DNA from: Streptomyces sp. JHA26
GTDB taxonomy: Bacteria > Actinomycetota > Actinomycetes > Streptomycetales > Streptomycetaceae
Length of the DNA: 32,199 nt
Direction: 5' to 3'
Assembly (NCBI RefSeq): GCF_002005565.1
Contig: NZ_BDJC01000071.1
Span: 1 to 32,199 of the forward strand
Position 1 is the first letter of the stretch, and the number at the start of each line of letters is the position of its first letter. The position numbers and the translations under genes were made by a program. The notes below the pieces were generated by a model. The model had not been told where the DNA came from. It saw only the letters and a list, made by a program, of their open reading frames with translations, and made no database searches. This document shows positions 8,345-16,192 of this stretch, piece by piece.

Positions 8345-9346
8345 ATGGAGTTCAGGATTCTGGGTCCGGTCCAGATCTACGACGACGGCGTGGACGTGTC
8401 CGTCGTGCCCACGGGCGCCAAACAGCGGGCCCTGCTGGGCGCACTGGTGGTCAGGGCCGGGCAGGTCGTGCCCGCGGAACGGCTCGTCGACGAGCTGTGG
8501 GCCGAGCGGCCGCCGGCCCGGGCCGCCAACGCCCTGCAGGCCCATGTGGCCCGGCTGCGCCGCCTGCTGCCCCGGCCGGCGCCCGGCTCGGGTGAACCCC
8601 ACGAGTGGCTGGTGACCCGGCCCCTGGGCTATGTGCTGCGCCTCGGCCGCGCCCCCACCGACGCCCAGCGCTTCCACCGCCTGGTCGCCGAGGGGCGCGC
8701 CCTGGCGGCCGCCGACCCGGGCCGCGCGGTGGAGGTGCTGCGCGAGGGACTCGCCCTGTGGCGCGGCCCCGCCCTGGAGGGCTGCGGCCGCGGCATCATC
8801 TGTTCGACGGAGGCCGCCCTGCTGGAGGAGAGCCGGCTGGTCGCCCTGGAGACGCTGTACGACGCCTGTCTGCGGGCGGGCCTGGCCCAGGAGATCACCG
8901 GCGAACTGGAGGAGCTGACGACCGCCCACCCGCTGCGGGAGCGGTTCTACGAGCTGCTGATGACCGCGCTGTACCGCAGCGGCCGGCAGGCCGAGGCGCT
9001 CGGCACGTACGAGCGGGTCCGCCGCAGGCTCGTCCACGACCTGGGCATCGAACCGGGCCCGGTGCTGCGCAGCCGGATGGAGGCGATCCTGCACCACGGG
9101 CTTCCCGCACCGTCCCCGCGCCCCGCGCCGTCCCCGCGCCCCGCGGCGCCCGGCTCCACCGTCCGGCTGCTGCCCGCCGCCGAGGGGCGTCCGGGTCCCG
9201 GGACCGGGGAGACGGTCCGGCCCCCGGGGCCGCTGCACGACGAGATCGCCTGGCTGCGGCACCGGCTGGAGCGGCTCGCCCGCGAGCAGCGGGACCTGGC
9301 CGACCGCCTCGACCGGCTCACCGCCCGCGACGTGGCGGGACTGTGA
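8345..9346 (+). CDS. SARP-family activator with C-terminal coiled coil (SARP3)
   Basis: Third SARP, 333 residues and more divergent than the other two. The winged helix-turn-helix starts MEFRILGPVQIYDDG with GAKQRALLGALVV; the BTAD domain runs to about residue 245 (LGTYERVRRRLVHDLGIEPG). After a Pro/Ala-rich linker with an imperfect PAPSPRPA repeat comes a charged heptad-like segment (DEIAWLRHRLERLAREQRDL) likely to form a coiled coil. Such tails occur in some SARPs and may aid oligomerisation. The start at 8345 is preceded by GGTGAGGAC; the longer frame from 8285 has no ribosome site. The bases encoding the coiled-coil tail are duplicated just after the stop (see 9375-9501). Confidence 0.92.
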   Translation: MEFRILGPVQIYDDGVDVSVVPTGAKQRALLGALVVRAGQVVPAERLVDELWAERPPARAANALQAHVARLRRLLPRPAPGSGEPHEWLVTRPLGYVLRLGRAPTDAQRFHRLVAEGRALAAADPGRAVEVLREGLALWRGPALEGCGRGIICSTEAALLEESRLVALETLYDACLRAGLAQEITGELEELTTAHPLRERFYELLMTALYRSGRQAEALGTYERVRRRLVHDLGIEPGPVLRSRMEAILHHGLPAPSPRPAPSPRPAAPGSTVRLLPAAEGRPGPGTGETVRPPGPLHDEIAWLRHRLERLAREQRDLADRLDRLTARDVAGL

Positions 9347-9501
9347 CCGGGCCCGGACGGTCCGGGGCCCGTGGGGTCCGGCCCCCGGGGCCGCCGCACG
9401 ACGGGACCGCCCGGCTGCGGCACCGGCCGGAGCGGCTCGCCCGCGAGCAGCGAAACCCGGCCGACCGCCCCGACCGGCTCACCGCCCGCGACGCGGCGGG
9501 C
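9214..9501 (+). repeat. Tandem duplication of the SARP3 coiled-coil coding end
   Basis: About 127 bases at 9214-9340 (inside SARP3) recur at 9375-9501 beyond its stop, offset 161. I count roughly ten substitutions over 126 aligned bases and no gaps, apart from divergence at the very end. All are transitions, most T to C reading from the first copy to the second. In the second copy several Leu codons become Pro, which would break the coiled coil. That copy lies in another frame, reachable from a GTG at 9343 overlapping the SARP3 stop, but it looks like a decaying remnant rather than a gene. Confidence 0.8.
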
Positions 9502-9507
9502 CCGGGC

Positions 9508-9735
9508 TCAGGCCGCGCGGACGCCGCGGGCGCCGGGGGTCCGTCGGGCCTCGCGTGCCGGTCGCCGCTCCGGTGCGGCCGGGCGCGGCGGCCGGTCCGG
9601 TTCCGCGGGCGGATCGCCGTACGCCGGGAAGCCGGGGGCGGTGTCCCCCAGCGGATGCAGCACGCCGGAGGCGGCCAGGCTGTTCCACACGCCGCGTAGG
9701 CAGGAGCACGGGAAGGACGTCTCTCGCCACCCCAT
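9508..9735 (-). CDS. Possible small protein (75 aa), function unknown
   Basis: A minus-strand frame of 75 residues beginning MGWRETSFPCSCLRGVW. It has a strong ribosome binding site, AGGAGGGGG, six bases before the ATG at 9735. The first half (VWNSLAASGVLHPLGD) looks protein-like; the second half is Pro/Arg/Ala-rich and could be frame noise. No domain is recognised. It converges on SARP3 and is divergent from the aromatase/cyclase operon. Apart from this gene, 9347-10126 holds the decayed SARP3 repeat and the hairpin at 10028-10077. Confidence 0.4.
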   Translation of the reverse strand: MGWRETSFPCSCLRGVWNSLAASGVLHPLGDTAPGFPAYGDPPAEPDRPPRPAAPERRPAREARRTPGARGVRAA

Positions 9736-10027
9736 GGTCGTCCCCCTCCTGCGGCGCGGGGCCCGGCGGCCGCTGCCGACGGGTGCGGCGGCCACCGTGC
9801 GCCGCCGGGGTCGAGGCGGTGCCGGGCGGCGGCGGAGCGCGGGTCGAGCGTCCGGCCGGTGCCCCGCGGGGCGGTCCGCCCGAAGGACGGCTCACCGGCG
9901 CCGACACCACCGCGTCCGGCCCCGCCGTCCCGCCGCGTTCGAGCGGGGCCCGAGTCCTCCTGGGCCGGGTCGCGAGCGGTTCCGGACAGCATCGGCGCCA
10001 CGGCCGTCGGGCGGCCGGTGTCCGTCA

Positions 10028-10077
10028 CGGGCCGGCCCGCGGGCCGCGGCGGACGGCGGCACCCGCGGGCCGGCCCG
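10028..10077. other. Strong 16-base-pair hairpin before the first aromatase/cyclase
   Basis: Arms 10028-10043 and 10062-10077 are perfect complements (CGGGCCGGCCCGCGGG) around an 18-base loop. It ends 49 bases before the aromatase/cyclase start. It could terminate upstream transcription or be a leader element. There is no T-tract. Confidence 0.5.
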
Positions 10078-10126
10078 TCGGCGCCGACCGCCGCAGGAGC
10101 CGCTTCGGACGACAAGGGGTGTGAGG

Positions 10127-11080
10127 ATGCCGGATTCGCGAGTGCACCGCGCGGCGTGTGAGGTGACCGCATCGGCCCCGGCCGGCGTGCTGTACGGGCT
10201 GATCGCCGACGCCTCCCACTGGCCGCTGTTCTTCCAGCCCTGCCTGCACGTGGAGCAGCTGGACTTCGACGGCAGCCACGAGCGGCTGCGCATGTGGGCC
10301 GCCGCGGGCGAGGGGATCGCCTCCTGGGTCTCCGGCCGCCGGCTGGACGTCGGGCGGCACCGCGTGGAGTTCCGCCAGGACGTCACCGCCGCCCCGGTGG
10401 AGTCGATGCGCGGTGTCTGGACGGTCACCTCGCTCGGCGACCGCTGCAGGGTGACCCTGGAGCACGCCTTCACCGTCACCGGGGACGACCCGGCGGACGT
10501 GGCCCGGCTGGAGCGGATCACCCACGCCAACAGCCGTGCCCAGCTGGACCGGCTGGCCTGGCTCGCCGAACGGTGGGAACGGCTGGACTCCCTGGTGCTG
10601 TCCTTCGAGGACACCGTCCGCCTCAAGGCGCCCCCCGAACTCGTCTTCGACTTCCTCTACCGGGCCGGCGACTGGCCCGGCCTGCTGCCGCACGTGCACA
10701 GCGTGCGCCTGGTGGAGGACGGCCCCGGCGTCCAGGTCATGACCATGGGCAGCGCCGCCGGTGACGGCACCGTCCACGACACCGAGTCGGTGCGCATCTG
10801 CTTCCCCGGTGCCGGCCGGATCGTCTACAAGCAGACCCGCACCGCCCCGCTGCTGGCCGCGCACACCGGCGAGTGGTCCGTCGACCCCGACGCCTCCGGC
10901 CTGGACGTCACCGCCCGGCACACCGTGCTGCTGCGCGAGGACGCCGTCGAGCGGGTCCTGGGCCCCGGCGCCACGGTCGAGGACGCCCGCCGCCGTCTGC
11001 GCGAGGAACTGGGCCGGGCCTCCCGGATCGTCCTCGACCGCGCCGCGCACCACGCCACCAGCACGGTGCGGGTCCTGTGA
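10127..11080 (+). CDS. First didomain aromatase/cyclase (ARO/CYC)
   Basis: Polyketide aromatase/cyclase of 317 residues with two START/Bet v1-like (SRPBCC) domains, about residues 1-150 and 160-310. The tandem repeat is visible as ASAPAGVLYGLIADASHWP in domain 1 and KAPPELVFDFLYRAGDWPG in domain 2. This didomain class (ActVII, JadE, BexL) folds and aromatises the first ring of C9-reduced chains. It is a paralog of the ARO/CYC at 23488, so the cluster has two. The start follows AAGGGG; the gene overlaps the next by four bases (GTGA), so the two are cotranslated. Having its own aromatase suggests the second KS/CLF may make a separate aromatic unit, though either enzyme could serve either chain. 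Confidence 0.93.
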   Translation: MPDSRVHRAACEVTASAPAGVLYGLIADASHWPLFFQPCLHVEQLDFDGSHERLRMWAAAGEGIASWVSGRRLDVGRHRVEFRQDVTAAPVESMRGVWTVTSLGDRCRVTLEHAFTVTGDDPADVARLERITHANSRAQLDRLAWLAERWERLDSLVLSFEDTVRLKAPPELVFDFLYRAGDWPGLLPHVHSVRLVEDGPGVQVMTMGSAAGDGTVHDTESVRICFPGAGRIVYKQTRTAPLLAAHTGEWSVDPDASGLDVTARHTVLLREDAVERVLGPGATVEDARRRLREELGRASRIVLDRAAHHATSTVRVL

Positions 11081-12840
11081 CCGCCGCCCGGAGCACGGCG
11101 GCCGAAGCCGTACCGGCGCGCGCCGCCCACGTCACGGGCGGTGAACCGGAGCGGGCCGCCTTCCTGGAGGCGGCCCTGGGCGACCCCTTCGACCCCGGCA
11201 ACCCGCACGGGCAGCTGGCGCTGCTGCGCGCCGACGACGCCCGCGCGGTGCCCGAGGCCACCGAGGCACTGCTCGCCGAGGCCGGCCTCGCCGCCGAGTT
11301 CGTCCCGCACGACCTGGGCGGCAGGCTCACCGACCTGGAACGGCTCGCCCGGGTGCTGCGCCCCGTCTTCCGCCGCGACCTGGCCCTCGGTTACGGCTTC
11401 GGCATCACCTCGCTGTTCGCCGCGTCGTCGGTGTGGACCGCGGGCGACGACGACCAGCGGCGCGCCGTCGCCCGGGTGCTGCTGGACGGCGGCCGGGTCT
11501 CGATCGTGCACCGGCAGATCGCGCACGCCAACGCCATCCTGCGCAACGAACTGGCCGCCACCCGCACCCCCGACGGCGGCTTCCTGCTCAACGGCCGCAA
11601 GGACGCCGTCATCAACGCCGACCGCACCGACGTGTTCGTCACCTACGCGCGCACCGGCGCCCAGGACGGCCCCGGCAGCCACTCGGTCCTGCTGCTCGGC
11701 CCCGAACCGCCCGCCTCGGGGCGGGTGCTCCGCTCCCGCCGCGTGGAGACCTCCGGGATGCGCGGCGCCCGCTTCTGCGGCATCGAACTCACCGACGTCG
11801 CCCTGCCCGCCTCGGCCGTCGTCGGCTCGGTGGGCGAGGGCGTCTCCCTGGCCCTGCGCAGCTTCCAGACCAGCCACTGCCTGGTGCCCGGCACGGTCGT
11901 CGCCTGCGTGGACGGCGTCCTGCGGCAGGCCGTGCGCGCGGCCACCGAGAACCGGCCCGGCGGACAGCCCGCGCGGCGTTGGCACAAGGCGCTCGCCGGG
12001 GTCTTCGCCGACCTGCTCGCCTGCGACGCCATGGCCGTGACCGGCCTGCGCGCCCTCAGCCTGGCGCCGCGGGACGCGTACGTACCGGCGGCGGCCGTGA
12101 AGTACACGATGCCGGACCTGCTGCGGGAGGACCTGGACGAGATGGCCGCCGTGCTCGGCGCCCGCGGCTACGACCGCGGCCCCCACTACGGGGGCTTCCA
12201 GAAACTCGCCCGCGACCTGCCCGTGGCGGGTCTCGGGCACTCCGGTACGGCCCTGTGCCAGGCGGTGATCGTGCCCCAGCTGTCCACGCTGGCCCGCACC
12301 GTCTGGTTCCGCGGCGCGGAGCCGCCCGCGCAGCTGTTCGCCCCCGGCGCGCCGCTGCCCGCCTTCGACCACCGCCGGCTCGCCCACTCCGGCACCGGCG
12401 ACCTGCTGTCGGCGACGCTCGTCGCGGTCGCCGGACGGCTGGACGGCGCGTCCGGGCGCGATCCGCTGCACACCGCGCTCGCCCGGCTCGCGCGGACCTT
12501 CGTCGAGGAGCTGCGGGTGCTGCGCGCCCGGTGCGCGGCGCTGCCCGGCGCGGACGGCGCCGCCTTCGATCCGCAGGCCTGCGTCCTGGCCGACCGCTAC
12601 GCCCTGGTGCTGGCCGCCGCCGCGTGCCTGGGGGTGTGGGAGAACCGGGCCGCCGCCGGCGACGGCTTCCTCGCCGACCCGGCCTGGGCGGTGGTCGCGC
12701 TCGGCCGCCTGGCCCGGAGACTCGGCGCCCCGGTGCCGGACGTGCCCGCCGAGGCGCAGGCCTCGGTGCTGGCCGAGGTGCTGAAGCGGTGCCGTACGGG
12801 ACACAGCTACGACCTATACGCGACGCAGCTGGCCGGCTGA
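11077..12840 (+). CDS. Acyl-CoA dehydrogenase/oxidase-like protein
   Basis: A 587-residue protein starting at a GTG that overlaps the preceding stop. The middle (about residues 90-320) has acyl-CoA dehydrogenase features: an FGITSLFAASSVW segment in the N-terminal helical part, then beta-domain sequence around FLLNGRKDAVINADRTDVFVTY and the ETSGMRGARFCGIEL stretch where family members contact FAD and substrate. The C-terminal helical domain is longer than in a typical 380-residue dehydrogenase, which resembles the larger ACAD/ACOX groups. Likely role: flavin-dependent desaturation or oxidation of an acyl thioester or ring carbon. The exact substrate cannot be read from sequence. It is followed after 62 bases by the PPTase gene. 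Confidence 0.8.
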   Translation: MTAARSTAAEAVPARAAHVTGGEPERAAFLEAALGDPFDPGNPHGQLALLRADDARAVPEATEALLAEAGLAAEFVPHDLGGRLTDLERLARVLRPVFRRDLALGYGFGITSLFAASSVWTAGDDDQRRAVARVLLDGGRVSIVHRQIAHANAILRNELAATRTPDGGFLLNGRKDAVINADRTDVFVTYARTGAQDGPGSHSVLLLGPEPPASGRVLRSRRVETSGMRGARFCGIELTDVALPASAVVGSVGEGVSLALRSFQTSHCLVPGTVVACVDGVLRQAVRAATENRPGGQPARRWHKALAGVFADLLACDAMAVTGLRALSLAPRDAYVPAAAVKYTMPDLLREDLDEMAAVLGARGYDRGPHYGGFQKLARDLPVAGLGHSGTALCQAVIVPQLSTLARTVWFRGAEPPAQLFAPGAPLPAFDHRRLAHSGTGDLLSATLVAVAGRLDGASGRDPLHTALARLARTFVEELRVLRARCAALPGADGAAFDPQACVLADRYALVLAAAACLGVWENRAAAGDGFLADPAWAVVALGRLARRLGAPVPDVPAEAQASVLAEVLKRCRTGHSYDLYATQLAG

Positions 12841-12841
12841 G

Positions 12842-12868
12842 GCACGCGCGGCGGGCCGTCGCGCGTGC
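12842..12868. other. Stem-loop between the acyl-CoA dehydrogenase and PPTase genes
   Basis: GCACGCGCG (12842-12850) pairs perfectly with CGCGCGTGC (12860-12868) around a 9-base loop, one base after the dehydrogenase stop. It has no T-tract. It may be a weak terminator or mRNA-stabilising element. Confidence 0.45.
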
Positions 12869-12902
12869 GGGCGCGACGGCGACGACACGGAGGGAGAGGA
12901 CG

Positions 12903-13724
12903 ATGAAACCGGTCAGATGTGCCCTGCCCCTTCACGTGCCGCGGCCGGCCGGTCCCTGGCACGGCGTCCGGGAGGACCTGGCGCAGCTCGGCAACGCGCT
13001 GGTGTACACGACGTGGACCGAGTGGCTGCCCAGCGTGCTGACCGAGCCCCGCCTGCGGGAGCTGCTGGGGGCCGACTGGAACCGCTACCGCCGCACCCCC
13101 GACGCCGCCGTGCGCCACCGGTTCGCCGCCGCGCGGCTGCTGATCAAGCACACGGCCGCCGCCGCCCTGAAGACCCCGCCCGAGTACCTCGACCTGGGCT
13201 ACCGGCTGGGCGGGCGACCCTATCTGCGCGGCTTCGACCAGATCGAGGTGAGCCTGTCCCACACCGGCGACGTGATGGCCGTGGGGCTCAGCCGCACCGG
13301 ACGGATCGGGGTGGACGTGGAGTTCGCCGACCGGTTCGTGCGGCTGGACCTGCTGCAGGCCCGCATCCTGACGCCCGCCGAGGCCGCCGAGGTCGACGGG
13401 CTGCCCGAGGACGAGCGGGCCGCGTACCTGCTGCGGCTGTGGACGCTGAAGGAGGCCTACAGCAAGGCACTCGGCCAGGGACTGCGGCTCGGCTTCAAGG
13501 AGTTCGGCTTCAGCCGCGGGGGCCGGCTGCAGGCCCCCGACGGAAGTGCCGCCACGCGCGGCGAGTGGGGGTTCGCCACGCACTCGGTGCTGGACCGCTA
13601 CCTGCTCAGCGTGGCCTGCCACGACGCGGGGCTCAGCACGGCGGGCGACATGTCCGTGCAGACCATGCTCGACAAGGGGTTCCTGTCCGCGATGACCCGG
13701 GGCGCGCCGGACCCGCCCCCCTGA
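12903..13724 (+). CDS. Sfp-type 4'-phosphopantetheinyl transferase
   Basis: Transfers phosphopantetheine from CoA to the serine of acyl or peptidyl carrier proteins, here most likely the ACP at 22379. It has 273 residues, in the usual Sfp range. Signature elements are SLSHTGD (117-123), GVDVE (136-140, Mg binding) and WTLKEAYSKALG (180-191). The start follows GGAGGGAGAGGACG. Dedicated PPTases occur in angucycline clusters such as jadomycin (JadM). Its position beside a free condensation-domain gene also allows a role for a peptidyl carrier, but none is in the window. Confidence 0.95.
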   Translation: MKPVRCALPLHVPRPAGPWHGVREDLAQLGNALVYTTWTEWLPSVLTEPRLRELLGADWNRYRRTPDAAVRHRFAAARLLIKHTAAAALKTPPEYLDLGYRLGGRPYLRGFDQIEVSLSHTGDVMAVGLSRTGRIGVDVEFADRFVRLDLLQARILTPAEAAEVDGLPEDERAAYLLRLWTLKEAYSKALGQGLRLGFKEFGFSRGGRLQAPDGSAATRGEWGFATHSVLDRYLLSVACHDAGLSTAGDMSVQTMLDKGFLSAMTRGAPDPPP

Positions 13725-13923
13725 GGCGGACCCGGCGCCGACGGGCCCTCTCCGGCGGTTCTGTGGCGGATGTGGAGCCGTGTCAGGGCGGTGTCAGGCC
13801 GGTGACGGGGGTCTCCTGAACGATGTGCCCGGGAGCAGCGCGTCCGTCGGGCGTGCGCCCCCGGGCCCGCGGTGAGCCGCGGCCCGACCGGCAGCAGGCA
13901 CGCGGACGCGACAGGAGGCGCCG

Positions 13924-15468
13924 ATGGCGAGGCCGAGCCGCCCACGTCGCCGGCGGGGACCCGACCGCCGGACGGCCGGCGCCGCCCACGGGCCCACGCA
14001 GCAGCGGCCGACCGTACCGGTGACGTGGCAGCAGTACGACGTCCTGCTCGACTCCCTGGCGCACCGGCACACCGGCCGGCACGTCGAGCAGGTGACGTGG
14101 GACTGGCGGGGCCCGCTGGACACCGAACGCTTCGTCTGCGCCTGGCAGTCCGTCATGGACCGCGAGGCGGTGCTGCGGACCGCCGTCGACTGGCAGCCCG
14201 ACCCCCGCGTCCTGCCGCCCGGTCCCCGCATCGTGCTGCACGACCACGCGCGCGCCGACGTCGTACGCCACCGCGCGGGCAGCGTCGACTGGGACGACCT
14301 GCTCGAACGCGACCGGCTGCGCGGTTTCGACCTGCGCCGCCCGGCCCCGCTGCGCCTGACCCTCCTCGACCTGTCCGGCGAGGGCGCCGCCCGGTCGGCG
14401 GGACCGCCGGCCACGCGGGTGCTGCTCACCTTCCACCACGCGCTGCTGGACGCCTGGAGCGCGTTCGTGCTGATGGACGAGTTCGGTCGCGCCTACCTGG
14501 CCGGCGGCGTGCTGCCCGGCGGGGAGCGCAGGCCCGACATCCGGGACCGGGCCCGCTGGCTGGAACGCCAGGACCCGGCGCCGGCCCGGGACTTCTTCAC
14601 CCGGACGCTGCCGCCGGGACGCCCCGTGCTGCTGCCCGCCCTGCCCGGCCCCGAGACGCGGCAGAGCGGCTGCGGCCGGGCCGAGGCCCGTCTGAGCGCC
14701 GCCGAGACCGGACGGCTGCGCCGCTGGGCCGGCACCCGGGCGGTGTCCGACTCCAGCGTGCTGCACGCGGTGTGGGCGCTGCTGCTGTACCGGGCGGCCG
14801 GCACCGGCGGACCGGTGACGGTCGGTTTCGGTGTCACCGCCTCGGGGCGCGGCATCGCCCTGGACGCCGTCGAACGGCTGGTGGGGCCGATGCGCACCTG
14901 CCTGCCCATGACCGTCGAGGTCGATCCCGCCCACCGGCTGGCGCACCTGCTGGCCACGCTGCGCGACCGGGCACTGGACATGGCCGCCTACGAGTGGACC
15001 TGCGCCGGGCAGGTGCAGCAGTGGACCGGCGGCAGGGCCGGCAGGCTGCTGGACAGCCTGGTGTCCGTCGAGGCGGTCCCGCGCCCGCCGGCCGAGCTGC
15101 GGGCCGGGCTGTCGGCCGCCGGCATCCGCTTCGAGCGGCAGCGGGCCGGCGGCGCGCACACCGTCTTCCCCGTCGCCCTGCTCGCCCGTCACCTCGCCGA
15201 CGGCTCGCTGGCCCTGGCCGCCCTGTACGACCGGGCCCGTCTCTCCGACGCCGACGCGGACCTGCTCGTGGCCCACTGCACCCGCCTGCTGCGCCATCTG
15301 CCCGGCACCGCGCAGAGCGCGACCGTCGCCGACGTGCTGGCCGTCCTCGGTGAGGACCGGGCACCGCACATGGCTCCGGGGCGGCGCCGCGAGCGGTTCG
15401 CCGAATGGCTCCGGCCGCATTCCACGGGCGGACCGCCCACCGTCGAGGGAACCGCGAGAGAACGTTGA
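13924..15468 (+). CDS. Stand-alone condensation-domain (NRPS C-domain/acyltransferase-like) protein
   Basis: A 514-residue protein of the condensation/chloramphenicol-acetyltransferase-like superfamily. These enzymes form amide or ester bonds from carrier-bound acyl groups. After a basic, probably disordered N-terminus (residues 1-30), the C-domain starts at VTWQQYDVLLDSL. The catalytic motif is HHALLDAWS (171-179), matching HHxxxD with His172 as the base, and Ala in place of the usual Gly after Asp. The second lobe includes VGFGVTASGRG and LVGPMRTCLPM, equivalent to C-domain motifs near the latch. No adenylation or carrier domain is attached or nearby. The start follows GGAGGCGCCG. Possible roles are coupling the polyketide to an amine or alcohol, or priming the second KS/CLF. 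The 45-residue peptide gene follows 33 bases later. The 199-base gap before it holds no gene. Confidence 0.85.
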   Translation: MARPSRPRRRRGPDRRTAGAAHGPTQQRPTVPVTWQQYDVLLDSLAHRHTGRHVEQVTWDWRGPLDTERFVCAWQSVMDREAVLRTAVDWQPDPRVLPPGPRIVLHDHARADVVRHRAGSVDWDDLLERDRLRGFDLRRPAPLRLTLLDLSGEGAARSAGPPATRVLLTFHHALLDAWSAFVLMDEFGRAYLAGGVLPGGERRPDIRDRARWLERQDPAPARDFFTRTLPPGRPVLLPALPGPETRQSGCGRAEARLSAAETGRLRRWAGTRAVSDSSVLHAVWALLLYRAAGTGGPVTVGFGVTASGRGIALDAVERLVGPMRTCLPMTVEVDPAHRLAHLLATLRDRALDMAAYEWTCAGQVQQWTGGRAGRLLDSLVSVEAVPRPPAELRAGLSAAGIRFERQRAGGAHTVFPVALLARHLADGSLALAALYDRARLSDADADLLVAHCTRLLRHLPGTAQSATVADVLAVLGEDRAPHMAPGRRRERFAEWLRPHSTGGPPTVEGTARER

Positions 15469-15501
15469 CACCCTGGGGCGATCGACGCGAAGGAGGTGCC
15501 C

Positions 15502-15639
15502 ATGTACGACGGCGAGACGGGGATCCTGGAGGCCGGCGCGGCCGAGTTCGGGCCGGTGCCGGTGATCTGCGCGCCGCCGCTGCGGCTGGCCGGTGCGGAC
15601 GACGACGACGAGGACACGATCGTCCGCGGCATCGACTGA
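15502..15639 (+). CDS. 45-residue acidic peptide, function unknown
   Basis: A complete small gene with an ideal ribosome binding site (AAGGAGGTG, three bases before the ATG). The product begins MYDGETGILEAG, has a central FGPVPVICAPPLRL segment with a single Cys, then an acidic run GADDDDEDT, and ends IVRGID. It is strongly acidic, with no signal peptide, membrane segment or carrier-protein DSL motif. It lies between the condensation-domain gene and the PPOX gene on the same strand, so it is probably cotranscribed. I do not recognise the family. It could be a partner or activator of the condensation protein, a RiPP-like precursor or a scaffold peptide. No RiPP-modifying enzyme is visible, so a precursor role is speculative. 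Confidence 0.7.
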   Translation: MYDGETGILEAGAAEFGPVPVICAPPLRLAGADDDDEDTIVRGID

Positions 15640-15769
15640 CCCTGCGGGGACACGGGCCGCCCTCCTTCCGGCCCGCCGGGCCCCGCGCCCCCGCGGCCCC
15701 TTCCGCTCTCTCGACGTTCCCGGTCGAAGTTCATGATCGACGTTCCCGAGGACATAAGGACGAAAGACG

Positions 15770-16189
15770 ATGTCTCTGCCCGATCAGCACCCGGCCGCCG
15801 TGGCGGTGTCCGCCTCCCTGGAGGCGTTCCTCACCGACACGCAGCACGTCGCCGCCCTCACCACGATCCGGCCCGACGGGTCGCCGCACGTGGCGCCGGT
15901 GCGGTTCACGTGGGAGGCGTCCAGCGGTCTCGCGCGGGTGATGACGGTCGCCTCGTCCCGCAAGGCCCGCAATCTGCTGGCCGCGCCCGGCGGCCGGGTG
16001 GCCCTGTGCCAGGTGGACGGGTTCGCCTGGGCCACCCTGGAAGGCACCGGCACCGTCGTGCGCGACCCGGACCGGGTGGCGCGGGGGGCGAAGCTGTACG
16101 CCCGGCGGTACTGGTCCACACCGCCCAGCCCGCCCGGGCGGGTGGTCATCGAGATCGCCGTGGACCGGGTGCTCAGCCTCAACACGTGA
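15770..16189 (+). CDS. PPOX-class split-barrel flavin/F420-dependent oxidoreductase
   Basis: Small oxidoreductase of 139 residues, the usual size for the pyridoxamine-5'-phosphate-oxidase-like split beta-barrel family. Visible features are the N-terminal helix, HVAALTTIRPDGSPHVAPV (the classic strand-turn-strand), SSRKARNLLAAPGGRVAL and ATLEGTGTVVRDP. Many Streptomyces members bind F420 or FMN and reduce double bonds or quinones in natural-product pathways. Which cofactor applies is not settled by the motif. The start follows AAGGACGAAAGACG. It is the last gene of the plus-strand block, closed three bases later by a strong terminator. Confidence 0.88.
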   Translation: MSLPDQHPAAVAVSASLEAFLTDTQHVAALTTIRPDGSPHVAPVRFTWEASSGLARVMTVASSRKARNLLAAPGGRVALCQVDGFAWATLEGTGTVVRDPDRVARGAKLYARRYWSTPPSPPGRVVIEIAVDRVLSLNT

Positions 16190-16192
16190 GCG

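Noticed and set aside
9343..9699. GTG-started frame carrying the second copy of the SARP3 coiled coil as a gene
   Set aside because: The start has the GTGA overlap, but Leu to Pro changes ruin the helix and the rest is Arg/Gly/Pro-rich noise, so it was kept only as a repeat remnant.
10825..12804. A 659-codon minus-strand frame opposite the acyl-CoA dehydrogenase gene
   Set aside because: Composition is Gly/Gln/Arg/Val-rich antisense noise with no motifs; the plus-strand frame has family features.
13598..15471. Minus-strand frames opposite the condensation-domain gene
   Set aside because: No motifs and low-complexity composition; the plus frame has HHxxxD and a ribosome site.
15502..15639. 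The 45-residue peptide as a carrier protein or lasso/lanthipeptide precursor
   Set aside because: It lacks a DSL motif and is too short for a carrier. It has one Cys, no GG or other typical leader cleavage motif, and no RiPP enzymes nearby, so no class was assigned.
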